A stretch of 19,850 nt of DNA. Origin: Helicobacter sp. Lineage in GTDB: Bacteria; Campylobacterota; Campylobacteria; Campylobacterales; Helicobacteraceae. Shown in pieces: positions 1 to 7,091 of this stretch. The notes beneath the pieces were generated by a model. That model saw only the letters and a list, made by a program, of their open reading frames with translations, did no database searches and was not told the origin of the DNA. The stretch is taken from positions 1 through 19,850 of the forward strand of contig NZ_JAIEFA010000074.1 in NCBI RefSeq assembly GCF_029067145.1, in the 5' to 3' direction. The position numbers and the translations under genes are program-made. The number at the start of each line of letters is the position of its first letter. Positions within the stretch are counted from its first letter, which is position 1.

Positions 1-40
1 TATCTTAAGATTACTTCAATAGTCTTTTTAAGATTCTTCC

Positions 41-62
41 TAGAATCCCGCAAGGGATTCTA
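41..62 (+). terminator. Hairpin, probable terminator of the gene before the window
   Basis: TAGAATCCC and GGGATTCTA form a perfect 9-bp inverted repeat around a GCAA loop, a stable GNRA-type tetraloop. A T-rich tract (about 67-113) follows on the plus strand. It lies upstream of the hydrogenase operon, so it most likely ends transcription from a gene left of the window. There is no immediate clean U-run, and no upstream gene is visible to confirm direction. Confidence 0.6.
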
Positions 63-188
63 TACTACTTTTAATTTTATTTTAAAATTTAATTTATTTT
101 TTTGTTTTTCCCTTTCCTTAATTTTGCTATTGTGCATTGTAGTTTATTTTGTCATTGTAAGGACACAAAAAGAGTAAAATTACCACAT

Positions 189-195
189 TGATAAT
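189..195 (+). promoter_or_regulatory. Candidate sigma70 -10 element for hydA
   Basis: TGATAAT lies in an AT-rich stretch about 95 nt before the hydA start. Campylobacterota sigma70 promoters often have only a good -10 box preceded by T-rich sequence, which fits here. Positions 63-289 hold no gene that I can support. I looked for a NikR-like TATWATT-N11-AATWATA palindrome there and found no good match. A strong Shine-Dalgarno site, AGGAAGG at 281-287, precedes the hydA ATG. Confidence 0.3.
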
Positions 196-289
196 GCAAA
201 TTTTTCAATTAATTTTTATTTTGTAGTGCTTTTTAAGGCAAAAAAAGATAAATTTACTTTAACTTAATCCCAAAAGATAAAGGAAGGTA

Positions 290-1441
290 ATGGAAAGAGA
301 ACAAACGCTACTGCGACAGGCTCAAGATAGGCTTGCGAATATCGCTAAAATCCCAAGCCTCAAAAAAGGTCAAAGCATTAAAAAAATGCTGAAAGAAAAA
401 GGAATCTCAAGAAGAGATTTTATGAAGTGGGCAGGAGCAATGACTGCAATGCTGTCTTTACCTGCAAGTTTTACTCCACTAACTGCAAAAGCAGCAGAAG
501 TTGCAGACCGCTTACCTGTGATTTGGTTGCATTTAGCAGAATGTACAGGTTGTAGCGAAAGCCTCTTAAGAAGTGATGGACCGGGCATTGCAAGTTTGAT
601 TTTTGATTATATTTCTTTAGAATACCACGAAACCATTATGGCTGCGGCTGGCTATCAAGCAGAAGAAAACATAGAATCTGCAATACAAAGATACAAAGGA
701 CGTTATGTATTAATGGTAGAGGGTGGCGTGCCAACAGGGCTAGAAGGACAATATTTAACAATTGGCGCACACGGAAATACAGGCTTGGCAAATGCGAAAT
801 TAGCAAGTGAAAATGCAGCAGCAATTTTTGCGATTGGGACTTGTTCAAGTTTCGGTGGAATCCAAGCAGCCCACCCTAACCCAACTGCAGCAAAACCGCT
901 GAGTGAAGTTACAAACAAACCCGTCATTAATGTGCCTGGTTGTCCTCCAAGCGAAAAAAATATTGTGGGTAATGTGATTCATTTCTTACTTTTTGACACT
1001 CTACCACAACTAGACGCTTTCAATCGTCCAAAATGGGCTTATGGTCTAAGAATACACGATTTATGCGAAAGACGCGGGCATTTTGACGCGGGAGAATTTG
1101 TGCAAAGATTCGGCGATGAGGGTGCAAAAAATGGCTATTGTCTTTATAAAGTCGGTTGCAAGGGACCTTATACTTTCAACAACTGCTCCAAATTGCGCTT
1201 TAACTCCCATACAAGCTGGCCTATTCAAGCAGGACACGGCTGTATTGGTTGTAGCGAGCCAAATTTCTGGGATACTATGGGACCTTTTGAAGAGCCTCTT
1301 GCTAGCAAACTCTATAATGCGCCATTGTTTAAAGGTGCAGACCGCACTGCAGATAATATCGGGATTACATTACTCGGCGCAGCAGCCATTGGTATGGCAG
1401 CACACGCAGTTCTAAGTAACTTCAGAAAAGACAAAGAATAA
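290..1441 (+). CDS. hydA: Quinone-reactive [NiFe] hydrogenase small subunit HydA
   Basis: This is the electron-transfer subunit of the periplasm-facing uptake hydrogenase; it carries electrons from the NiFe site in HydB to cytochrome HydC. A twin-arginine signal (SRRDFMK, residues 40-46) with a hydrophobic stretch to about 68 implies Tat export of the folded HydAB pair. All expected FeS ligands are visible: proximal C85, C88, C185, C218; distal H256, C259, C284, C290; medial C299, C318, C321. Residues about 356-378 form the C-terminal membrane anchor typical of this group. The 383-aa length is close to what I recall for H. pylori HydA. The start is supported by AGGAAGG at 281-287. A later ATG at 386 would shorten the unusually long 40-residue n-region but has no ribosome-binding site. 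hydB follows after 9 nt. Confidence 0.97.
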   Translation: MEREQTLLRQAQDRLANIAKIPSLKKGQSIKKMLKEKGISRRDFMKWAGAMTAMLSLPASFTPLTAKAAEVADRLPVIWLHLAECTGCSESLLRSDGPGIASLIFDYISLEYHETIMAAAGYQAEENIESAIQRYKGRYVLMVEGGVPTGLEGQYLTIGAHGNTGLANAKLASENAAAIFAIGTCSSFGGIQAAHPNPTAAKPLSEVTNKPVINVPGCPPSEKNIVGNVIHFLLFDTLPQLDAFNRPKWAYGLRIHDLCERRGHFDAGEFVQRFGDEGAKNGYCLYKVGCKGPYTFNNCSKLRFNSHTSWPIQAGHGCIGCSEPNFWDTMGPFEEPLASKLYNAPLFKGADRTADNIGITLLGAAAIGMAAHAVLSNFRKDKE

Positions 1442-1450
1442 GGAGAATTT

Positions 1451-3187
1451 ATGACAAAAAGAATTATTGTAGATCCTATCACAAGGATTGAGGGACACTT
1501 AAGAATTGAAGTCATCGTAGATGAAAATAATGTCATTACTGATGCTTATTCTAGCTCTACTTTATGGCGCGGTTTAGAGGTTATTGTCAAAAACCGCGAC
1601 CCTAGAGATGTCGGCTTTATGGTGCAAAGAATCTGCGGCGTTTGCACCTTTTCACATTACAAAGCCGGAATTACCGCAGTAGAAAACGCTCTAGGGATTC
1701 AGATTCCATTCAATGCACAAATGGTGCGAAGCTTGATGAATGTTTCTCTTGTAATGCACGACCATTTGGTACATTTCTATCACTTACACGGATTAGATTG
1801 GTGTGATATTACAGAAGCACTTAAAGCAGACCCCAAAAAAGCAAGTGAGCTTGCGTTTAAATACTCTAAAAATCCGATTGCAACAGGCGCAGATGAGCTT
1901 GCCGCTGTGCAAGAAAAAGTTAAAGCTTTTGCAAGTGCTAAACAAGGTTTAGGACCTTTTGCAAATGCTTATTGGGGACACAAAACCTATAAATTCTCTC
2001 CTGAACAAAACCTCATCGTGCTTTCCCACTACTTAAAAGCCCTTGAAGTGCAAAGAGTTGCCGCACAAATGATGGCAATCTTTGGCGCAAAACAACCTCA
2101 CCCACAAAGCTTAACCGTGGGAGGAGTAACTTGCGTTGCGGATATTTTAGACCCTAGCAGATTAGGAGATTGGCTCACCAAATACAAAGAAGTAGGAGAT
2201 TTCATCAATCGCGCTTATTATGCAGATGTCGTAATGGCAGCTGAAGTTTTCAAAAACGAACCAAGCGTGCTAAAAGGTTGCGGTGTGCGTAACTTCCTTT
2301 CTTATGCAGAAATTCCTGTCAATCACAATGAGACCCTTTATAGCACAGGTATTGTGCGAGGTGGCGATATTTCTAAACTCCTAGAAGTCAATGAAGACCT
2401 TATCACAGAGGAAGCAACACATTCTTGGTATCAAAACGACAAAGCGTTGCACCCTTATGATGGCGAGACAGAGCCGAATTATACAGGCTTTACAGACGCA
2501 GAGACTATCGGACCTGATGGCAATCCACTCAAAACAAAAGCAATTGATATGCGCGGCAAATACAGCTGGATTAAATCTCCTCGTTATAATGGCGAACCTA
2601 TGGAAGTAGGACCACTTGCAACAATTGTTGTAGGACTAGCAGCTAAGAATCCTCGTATTACCAAAATCGCAACACAATTCTTGGAAGATACAGGATTGCC
2701 GATTGAAGCGCTCTTTAGCACATTAGGCAGAACTGCAGCACGACTTTTAGAATGCAAACTTTCCACAGATTATGGCGTAGAAGCTTTTAATTCTTTGGTA
2801 GCAAACCTTAAAACAGGAGACCAAACCACTTGCGCTCCTTATAAGATTGACAAAAACAAAGAATACAAAGGGCGTTATATTGGCAATGTTCCGCGCGGGA
2901 CACTAAGCCACTGGGTAAGAATTAAAGACGGCGTTGTAGCAAATTATCAAGCCGTTGTGCCAAGCACTTGGAATGCAGGACCAAAAGATTCTAAAAATCA
3001 AATGGGACCTTATGAGGCTTCATTGGTTGGAATCAAAGTGCAAGACATTACCAAACCATTAGAAATCGTGCGCACCATTCATTCCTTTGACCCTTGTATC
3101 GCGTGCGCAGTGCATTTAATGGATACAAAAGGGAATGAAATCAGCCAATACAAACTTGACCCTATTGCGATGAATTGTAAAATTTAA
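1451..3187 (+). CDS. hydB: [NiFe] hydrogenase large subunit HydB
   Basis: This is the catalytic subunit that splits H2 at the NiFe(CN)2CO centre. The N-terminal L1 motif RICGVC gives ligands C62 and C65. The C-terminal motif DPCIACAVH (547-555) gives C549 and C552. HydD is expected to cut after H555, removing a 23-residue tail, longer than the 15 residues usual in E. coli HyaB. The 578-aa length is normal for the family. The ATG follows a consensus AAGGAG site (1441-1446), 9 nt after hydA. HydB has no signal peptide and should be exported with HydA through Tat. hydC starts 9 nt downstream, again after AAGGAG, so the three structural genes look well translated. Confidence 0.98.
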   Translation: MTKRIIVDPITRIEGHLRIEVIVDENNVITDAYSSSTLWRGLEVIVKNRDPRDVGFMVQRICGVCTFSHYKAGITAVENALGIQIPFNAQMVRSLMNVSLVMHDHLVHFYHLHGLDWCDITEALKADPKKASELAFKYSKNPIATGADELAAVQEKVKAFASAKQGLGPFANAYWGHKTYKFSPEQNLIVLSHYLKALEVQRVAAQMMAIFGAKQPHPQSLTVGGVTCVADILDPSRLGDWLTKYKEVGDFINRAYYADVVMAAEVFKNEPSVLKGCGVRNFLSYAEIPVNHNETLYSTGIVRGGDISKLLEVNEDLITEEATHSWYQNDKALHPYDGETEPNYTGFTDAETIGPDGNPLKTKAIDMRGKYSWIKSPRYNGEPMEVGPLATIVVGLAAKNPRITKIATQFLEDTGLPIEALFSTLGRTAARLLECKLSTDYGVEAFNSLVANLKTGDQTTCAPYKIDKNKEYKGRYIGNVPRGTLSHWVRIKDGVVANYQAVVPSTWNAGPKDSKNQMGPYEASLVGIKVQDITKPLEIVRTIHSFDPCIACAVHLMDTKGNEISQYKLDPIAMNCKI

Positions 3188-3196
3188 GGAGAAATT

Positions 3197-3874
3197 ATGG
3201 AAACAAGATACAAAGCTGTGCTTGAGTTTTCAAAACTCACACGGATTTTCCATTGGATTAGAGCATTAGCAATTTTTGGATTAATTGCAACAGGATTCTA
3301 TCTTGCTTATCCTTTTTTAGCACCTAATAATTTCACAGGCGAACCTGTGGGATTCCTCTATGCTTTAATGCGCAGTTGGCATTTGATTCTTGGCTTCTTA
3401 CTCATTGCAGTAACTATTTTTCGCCTTTATCTACTTTTGACAAAAGAATGCGCATTGGAACGTCGCTCTATTTTGGATTTTTTTAATCCTTTTGTTTGGT
3501 TTGGCGTTTTAAAAAGCTATCTGCTTTTTGGAGGACACCCTCATTTAAAAGGTGCTTACAATCCCTTGCAACTTGCAACTTATCTAGGCGTTATGTTCCT
3601 TATTATCGCTATTTCTCTTAGCGGACTTGTGCTTTATGTGCATGTTTATCACGAGGGCTTAGGAGGATTCATTGCGCCTTTAATGAAACCTTTAGAAGTG
3701 CTTTGTGGCGGAATCGCTAATGTGCGTTTAATCCACCATATTTTAACTTGGGCATTTGTTATTTTTATTCCGATTCATATTTATATGGCGAGCTGGAATA
3801 GTGCGAAATTCCCTGGTGCTGGCGTAGATACGATTTTTAGCGGCGTCAAATTTGAAAAAGATGAGCAAGCATAA
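3197..3874 (+). CDS. hydC: Hydrogenase cytochrome b subunit HydC
   Basis: This is a membrane-integral di-heme cytochrome b that anchors HydAB and passes electrons from H2 to the (mena)quinone pool. I see four main hydrophobic segments, at about 20-40, 62-82, 126-150 and 180-200. H19, H62, H180 and H194 match the spacing of the heme b ligands known in Wolinella succinogenes HydC; H181 is an alternative to H180. The 225-aa length is typical of Ni/Fe-hydrogenase b-type cytochromes. The ATG has a consensus AAGGAG site 9 nt after hydB. A hairpin follows the stop codon. The protein ends in a charged cytoplasmic tail. Confidence 0.95.
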   Translation: METRYKAVLEFSKLTRIFHWIRALAIFGLIATGFYLAYPFLAPNNFTGEPVGFLYALMRSWHLILGFLLIAVTIFRLYLLLTKECALERRSILDFFNPFVWFGVLKSYLLFGGHPHLKGAYNPLQLATYLGVMFLIIAISLSGLVLYVHVYHEGLGGFIAPLMKPLEVLCGGIANVRLIHHILTWAFVIFIPIHIYMASWNSAKFPGAGVDTIFSGVKFEKDEQA

Positions 3875-3880
3875 ACACCA

Positions 3881-3908
3881 AATGCGATTCCTCGTGAATC
3901 GTATTTTT
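3881..3908 (+). terminator. Hairpin with T-run between hydC and hydD
   Basis: Positions 3881-3890 pair with 3896-3905 (ten pairs, one G-U) around a 5-nt loop, and TTTTT spans 3904-3908. It looks like a partial intrinsic terminator or a 3' stabilising structure for hydABC mRNA. An alternative outer pairing of AAATGC (3880-3885) with GCATTT (3909-3914) is also possible. It sits only 15 nt before the hydD ATG, so full termination would cut the maturation genes off unless read-through occurs. Confidence 0.5.
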
Positions 3909-3922
3909 GCATTTTAAAATAA

Positions 3923-4459
3923 ATGAAAATCCTTGTTTTAGGCATTGGCAATATTCTCTTTGGTGATGAGGGGATTGGCGTACATTTATCCAATCTATTA
4001 AAACTCAATTATACTTTTAGCGGTGAGCATTGTGTAGAGGTTGTAGATGGCGGAACAATGGCGCAATATTTAATCCCCCTCATCACACAATACGATTCCG
4101 TGTTGATTATAGATTCTATTGACGCAAAAGACGCCAAAATAGGCGATGTTTATTTCTTTGACTTTCGTGCGATTCCTAACCAAATCACTTGGGCTGGCAG
4201 TGCGCACGAAGTAGAAATGCTCCAAACCCTACGAATGATTGAAATGCTAGGAGATTTGCCACCAACAAAGATTTTAGGCATTAAACCTTTTGTCATTGGA
4301 GAAAATCCAACCTTTGAACTCACAGAGGAAGTCAAAAATGGCGCAAAGCTAATGGAATCTCAAGCAATTCGCTACTTAGAATCACTTGGCGTTCAAGTCT
4401 CTAAAACCTCTCATCAAGACTTGCAAGAGATTGCGCGTTTCTCCTACAAAGGATATTAA
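3923..4459 (+). CDS. hydD: Hydrogenase maturation endopeptidase HydD
   Basis: This Ni-dependent protease of the HyaD/HybD (peptidase A31) family removes the C-terminal tail of HydB once the NiFe centre is in place. The N-terminus has the family signature GxGNxLxxDEGxG (residues 7-19). Likely nickel ligands by analogy with E. coli HybD are E16, an Asp in the LIIDSID stretch (D64 or D67) and H95 (SAHEVE). The 178-aa length is normal. The start gives the conserved MKILVLGIGN opening but lacks any Shine-Dalgarno site; the leader is AT-rich and follows a hairpin. The stop codon abuts the hydE ATG with no spacer. Confidence 0.93.
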   Translation: MKILVLGIGNILFGDEGIGVHLSNLLKLNYTFSGEHCVEVVDGGTMAQYLIPLITQYDSVLIIDSIDAKDAKIGDVYFFDFRAIPNQITWAGSAHEVEMLQTLRMIEMLGDLPPTKILGIKPFVIGENPTFELTEEVKNGAKLMESQAIRYLESLGVQVSKTSHQDLQEIARFSYKGY

Positions 4460-6157
4460 ATGACTTCTGGAACTTCGGAGTTGGAATCCCATTTAATTGT
4501 TGCTTTCGTTTTCCAACGAATCGCCAAACTTGCTTTTTCGCAAAATATTCAAAATTTCTTACTCAAATCCTTGCATTTTGCCTTAAGAAAAACCAACCTA
4601 CAAGGGCAATTTGTGCAAAATTCTCAAGATTCTTTTAGGCTAGAGGTGCAGGGAAGCCAACAAGAAATTTTAGACTTTAGCGATTCTTTGCAAAACTATA
4701 TTCCACTTTCTTTGCAATGGACTTTTAAAGAGTTGATTATTTTAGAATCTTTTGCTAAAGAAAATTTAATCTCCTTAAATCATCTCTTTGTAACGCACTT
4801 TCTAACTCCTTTGGAACTAGAACAATTAAGCGACAAAGAATCCCCGAATTTTTGCAACCTATGGGCGCAATGGATAGATTTTCAGCCTACCAAAATGACA
4901 CTTTTAAAAGAGGGGCAAAGAAAAGAAATTCAAAATGCGCAAGATTTAATAGAATCCCTCCAAACTCTTGCGAATCTTTTGAAACAAGGCGAGCGCATCT
5001 TTGTCAAAACAATTTTTGGCAAAAAGGAGTTGGCACTTTTAGAGGAAAACAATCCACCAAATTTAGAGGATATTGGGGAGGATTTTTGCTTTGTGCCCTA
5101 CTCTCTTGCAAATGTCAAAATGCTTTTTAGGGCGGAAAATGAGGAATTACAAGCCCTAGCAACTTTGGAAAAACCCATTTTAAAACTCGCTCCCAAAAGC
5201 ATTTTTCAGCATTTTTTCCCCACCGCGCAAGTGAATGTCCTTTTGCCTTTTGAACCCTACTTGGTTCTTTTGAGCAAATTTTTGGATTCCTCTTTGGGTT
5301 TATATTTGTTGCCGCTCCAACAAAAAAGAGAAAATGGAATCTGTGAATTTGTTGCCGAAGATTCCAAACCTCTGACTTTAAGCGTCGCACAAAACTCTCT
5401 TATCTTGCCACATTGCTTTGAATCTTGCAAACCCAATTCCATTGCCAATGCTTTTTTACAAGCCATTACAAAAGATTCTTTAAATCGCGTCAATGCGCTT
5501 TATCTTGGCGAAAACTCCACGCTTTTTTGGGTATATTTCAATGAGAATTTCAAAGAAGCCCTTTCATTTAACTTTGAAAGCAATCTAGGAGCAATCCTTG
5601 AAACATTCAAAGCCCTAAATCCAACCACACAAAGTTTGTTAAAAAATTTTTCGTCCCATTTTGAATCCATAATCCAAACTTTAGAATCCCTCCCCAAAGA
5701 TTCTATCCTCTCACAAAACCTATTAGACTTAGTGGGAATGTGCGGTGTCTTGCTAGGCTTGGGCGAATCCCACAATCTCAAAGCAAGCGCAAATGCCGTG
5801 ATAGAATGTGCGTGGAAATTTTTGGGCAAGAAAGGTCCGCGCGTTGATTTTAGACTAGAGCGCGACACAGAGGGCAAAATCTCCTTAAATACCTTGCAAA
5901 CCTTGCGTTCTGTTATGAGCTTCAGACTTGCTGGGGTAGAGAACGAGCTGCTGTGCTTTGGAATCTTGGATTCTTTGGCGGAATTTTTTGCTAATTTTAG
6001 TCGCGATATGGAAGAAAACTATCAAACAAAAGGTATTATCGTCTGCGGTGGATTGTTTTTGAACACACAATTTATCAACCAATTCGTGCATTACTTACCA
6101 AAAACTTCCGAAATCTATGCCTGTGCGACAATGGAGTTTAAAAACAAGATTCCATAA
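4460..6157 (+). CDS. hydE: Hydrogenase accessory protein HydE
   Basis: This is the last gene of the hydABCDE operon. From genetic work I recall in H. pylori and Wolinella, HydE is needed for an active hydrogenase, but its biochemical role is not established. The 565-aa protein has no signal peptide or membrane segment, so it should be cytoplasmic. The C-terminal part resembles the Kae1-like carbamoyltransferase domain of HypF: a glycine-rich helix start near residue 426 (MCGVLLGLGES), a helical stretch near 505-520, and CGGLFLNTQFIN (about 528-540), which parallels the HypF SGGVFQN segment. The usual final NDGG/GQ segment is missing. The start is the ATG directly after hydD TAA, with AAAGGA at 4448-4453. 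The symbol rests on position and similarity; this is not the radical SAM HydE of [FeFe] hydrogenases. Confidence 0.82.
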   Translation: MTSGTSELESHLIVAFVFQRIAKLAFSQNIQNFLLKSLHFALRKTNLQGQFVQNSQDSFRLEVQGSQQEILDFSDSLQNYIPLSLQWTFKELIILESFAKENLISLNHLFVTHFLTPLELEQLSDKESPNFCNLWAQWIDFQPTKMTLLKEGQRKEIQNAQDLIESLQTLANLLKQGERIFVKTIFGKKELALLEENNPPNLEDIGEDFCFVPYSLANVKMLFRAENEELQALATLEKPILKLAPKSIFQHFFPTAQVNVLLPFEPYLVLLSKFLDSSLGLYLLPLQQKRENGICEFVAEDSKPLTLSVAQNSLILPHCFESCKPNSIANAFLQAITKDSLNRVNALYLGENSTLFWVYFNENFKEALSFNFESNLGAILETFKALNPTTQSLLKNFSSHFESIIQTLESLPKDSILSQNLLDLVGMCGVLLGLGESHNLKASANAVIECAWKFLGKKGPRVDFRLERDTEGKISLNTLQTLRSVMSFRLAGVENELLCFGILDSLAEFFANFSRDMEENYQTKGIIVCGGLFLNTQFINQFVHYLPKTSEIYACATMEFKNKIP

Positions 6158-6407
6158 AGCCCTTGTGATTCCGCTATTCTTGCAAGATTTTGTAAAAATG
6201 CAGTAAGCAAGATTCTATTATTATAAATTTGCAGAACAAAACCAAAAACAATGAGGGCGATGGGGTTCTTACAAGAAAATTTGAAAAAATTTCATAGCAA
6301 TCTACAATATCCATTTATAAGAAATAGAATCGCAAATCAAAAGAATGCTTTTTAGGCAAAATACTTTGTAATCCGCTGCTTGCGCTAACGCAATAAGATT
6401 TGTGATT
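6158..6407. other. Convergent intergenic region between hydE and yggS
   Basis: This 250-bp stretch separates two converging operons. It holds a 9-bp inverted repeat, GATTCTATT (6211-6219) and AATAGAATC (6323-6331), 103 nt apart; a short hairpin TTGCG-CTAA-CGCAA (6380-6393) without a T-run on either strand; a TATAAA-like box near 6221-6227; and a 34-codon open frame (6251-6355, plus strand) without a ribosome-binding site. No clean intrinsic terminator is visible for either operon. I cannot support a gene here. Confidence 0.5.
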
Positions 6408-7082
6408 CTATTTAAAGAGCACGCTTCCTAAGCGCACGCAGTTGCTCCCACAAGCAATCGCAAGCTCAAAATCCCCACTCATTCCCATACTTAAAGTCTT
6501 TGCGCCTTTGTTTTGCAGAGATTCAAAAATCCTATATGTTTGTTCAAAACTCTTTTGAACGATTCTTTTTTCGTCTGTATGCGCGCCAATACTCATCAAA
6601 CCGCATAACTTGATGTTTGGGCAAGTCTCCAAAATCCTGCAATACATCTCTTGCGCAATCTCTGGCATAAAGCCACTTTTACTCTCCTCTTTGGCACTAT
6701 TTACTTGCAGCAAAGTGCGCAAAGTCTTATTTTCTTTTTGCAATCGCTTTTGTAATTGCTCTGCTAGCTCCAAAGAATGTAGGCTTTGAAGCATAAAGGG
6801 ATTGAGACTTAGGAGTGCATTTATTTTATTGCTCTGCAAAGAGCCGATGAAATGCCATTCTAGCGGGAGAGATTCCAAGATTTCAGATTTTGTTTTCAAG
6901 TCTTGCACTTTATTTTCACCAAAGGCGCGTTGCCCACAAGCATAAAGTGCTGCAATTTCCTCTTGTGTAGAATATTTGCTCACCGCAACTAAACGCACGA
7001 TTCTATGCCTATCTACTGCAATTCTTGCCTTTTCAATTCTTTCTATTGCATCTATTAGATTCTGATTTAACTTTTCTTGCAT
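6408..7082 (-). CDS. yggS: YggS/PROSC-family PLP homeostasis protein
   Basis: This protein of the YBL036C/YggS family binds pyridoxal 5'-phosphate and buffers the free cofactor; no catalytic reaction is established for the family. The fold is an alanine-racemase-like N-terminal barrel. The PLP lysine is K36 in LVAVSKYS. Further family landmarks are FGENKVQD, WHFIGSLQSNK and the C-terminal GMSGDFELAI and CVRLGSVLF segments. The 224-aa length is typical. It is the last gene of the minus-strand operon, 9 nt after rseP, and has the strongest ribosome-binding site of the run (AAAGGAGG, 3 nt before the ATG), perhaps to offset its distal place. Confidence 0.95.
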   Translation of the reverse strand: MQEKLNQNLIDAIERIEKARIAVDRHRIVRLVAVSKYSTQEEIAALYACGQRAFGENKVQDLKTKSEILESLPLEWHFIGSLQSNKINALLSLNPFMLQSLHSLELAEQLQKRLQKENKTLRTLLQVNSAKEESKSGFMPEIAQEMYCRILETCPNIKLCGLMSIGAHTDEKRIVQKSFEQTYRIFESLQNKGAKTLSMGMSGDFELAIACGSNCVRLGSVLFK

Positions 7083-7091
7083 AAACCTCCT

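Noticed and set aside
4852..5877. Alternative-frame and antisense frames within hydE
   Set aside because: They are shadows; the hydE frame has an operon context, a start signal and continuous coding over 565 codons.
6251..6355. 34-codon open frame between hydE and yggS
   Set aside because: No ribosome-binding site, short, in an intergenic gap; kept only as an observation.
6380..6393. TTGCG-CTAA-CGCAA hairpin as terminator for hydE or yggS
   Set aside because: Only 5 bp of stem and no T-run on either strand.
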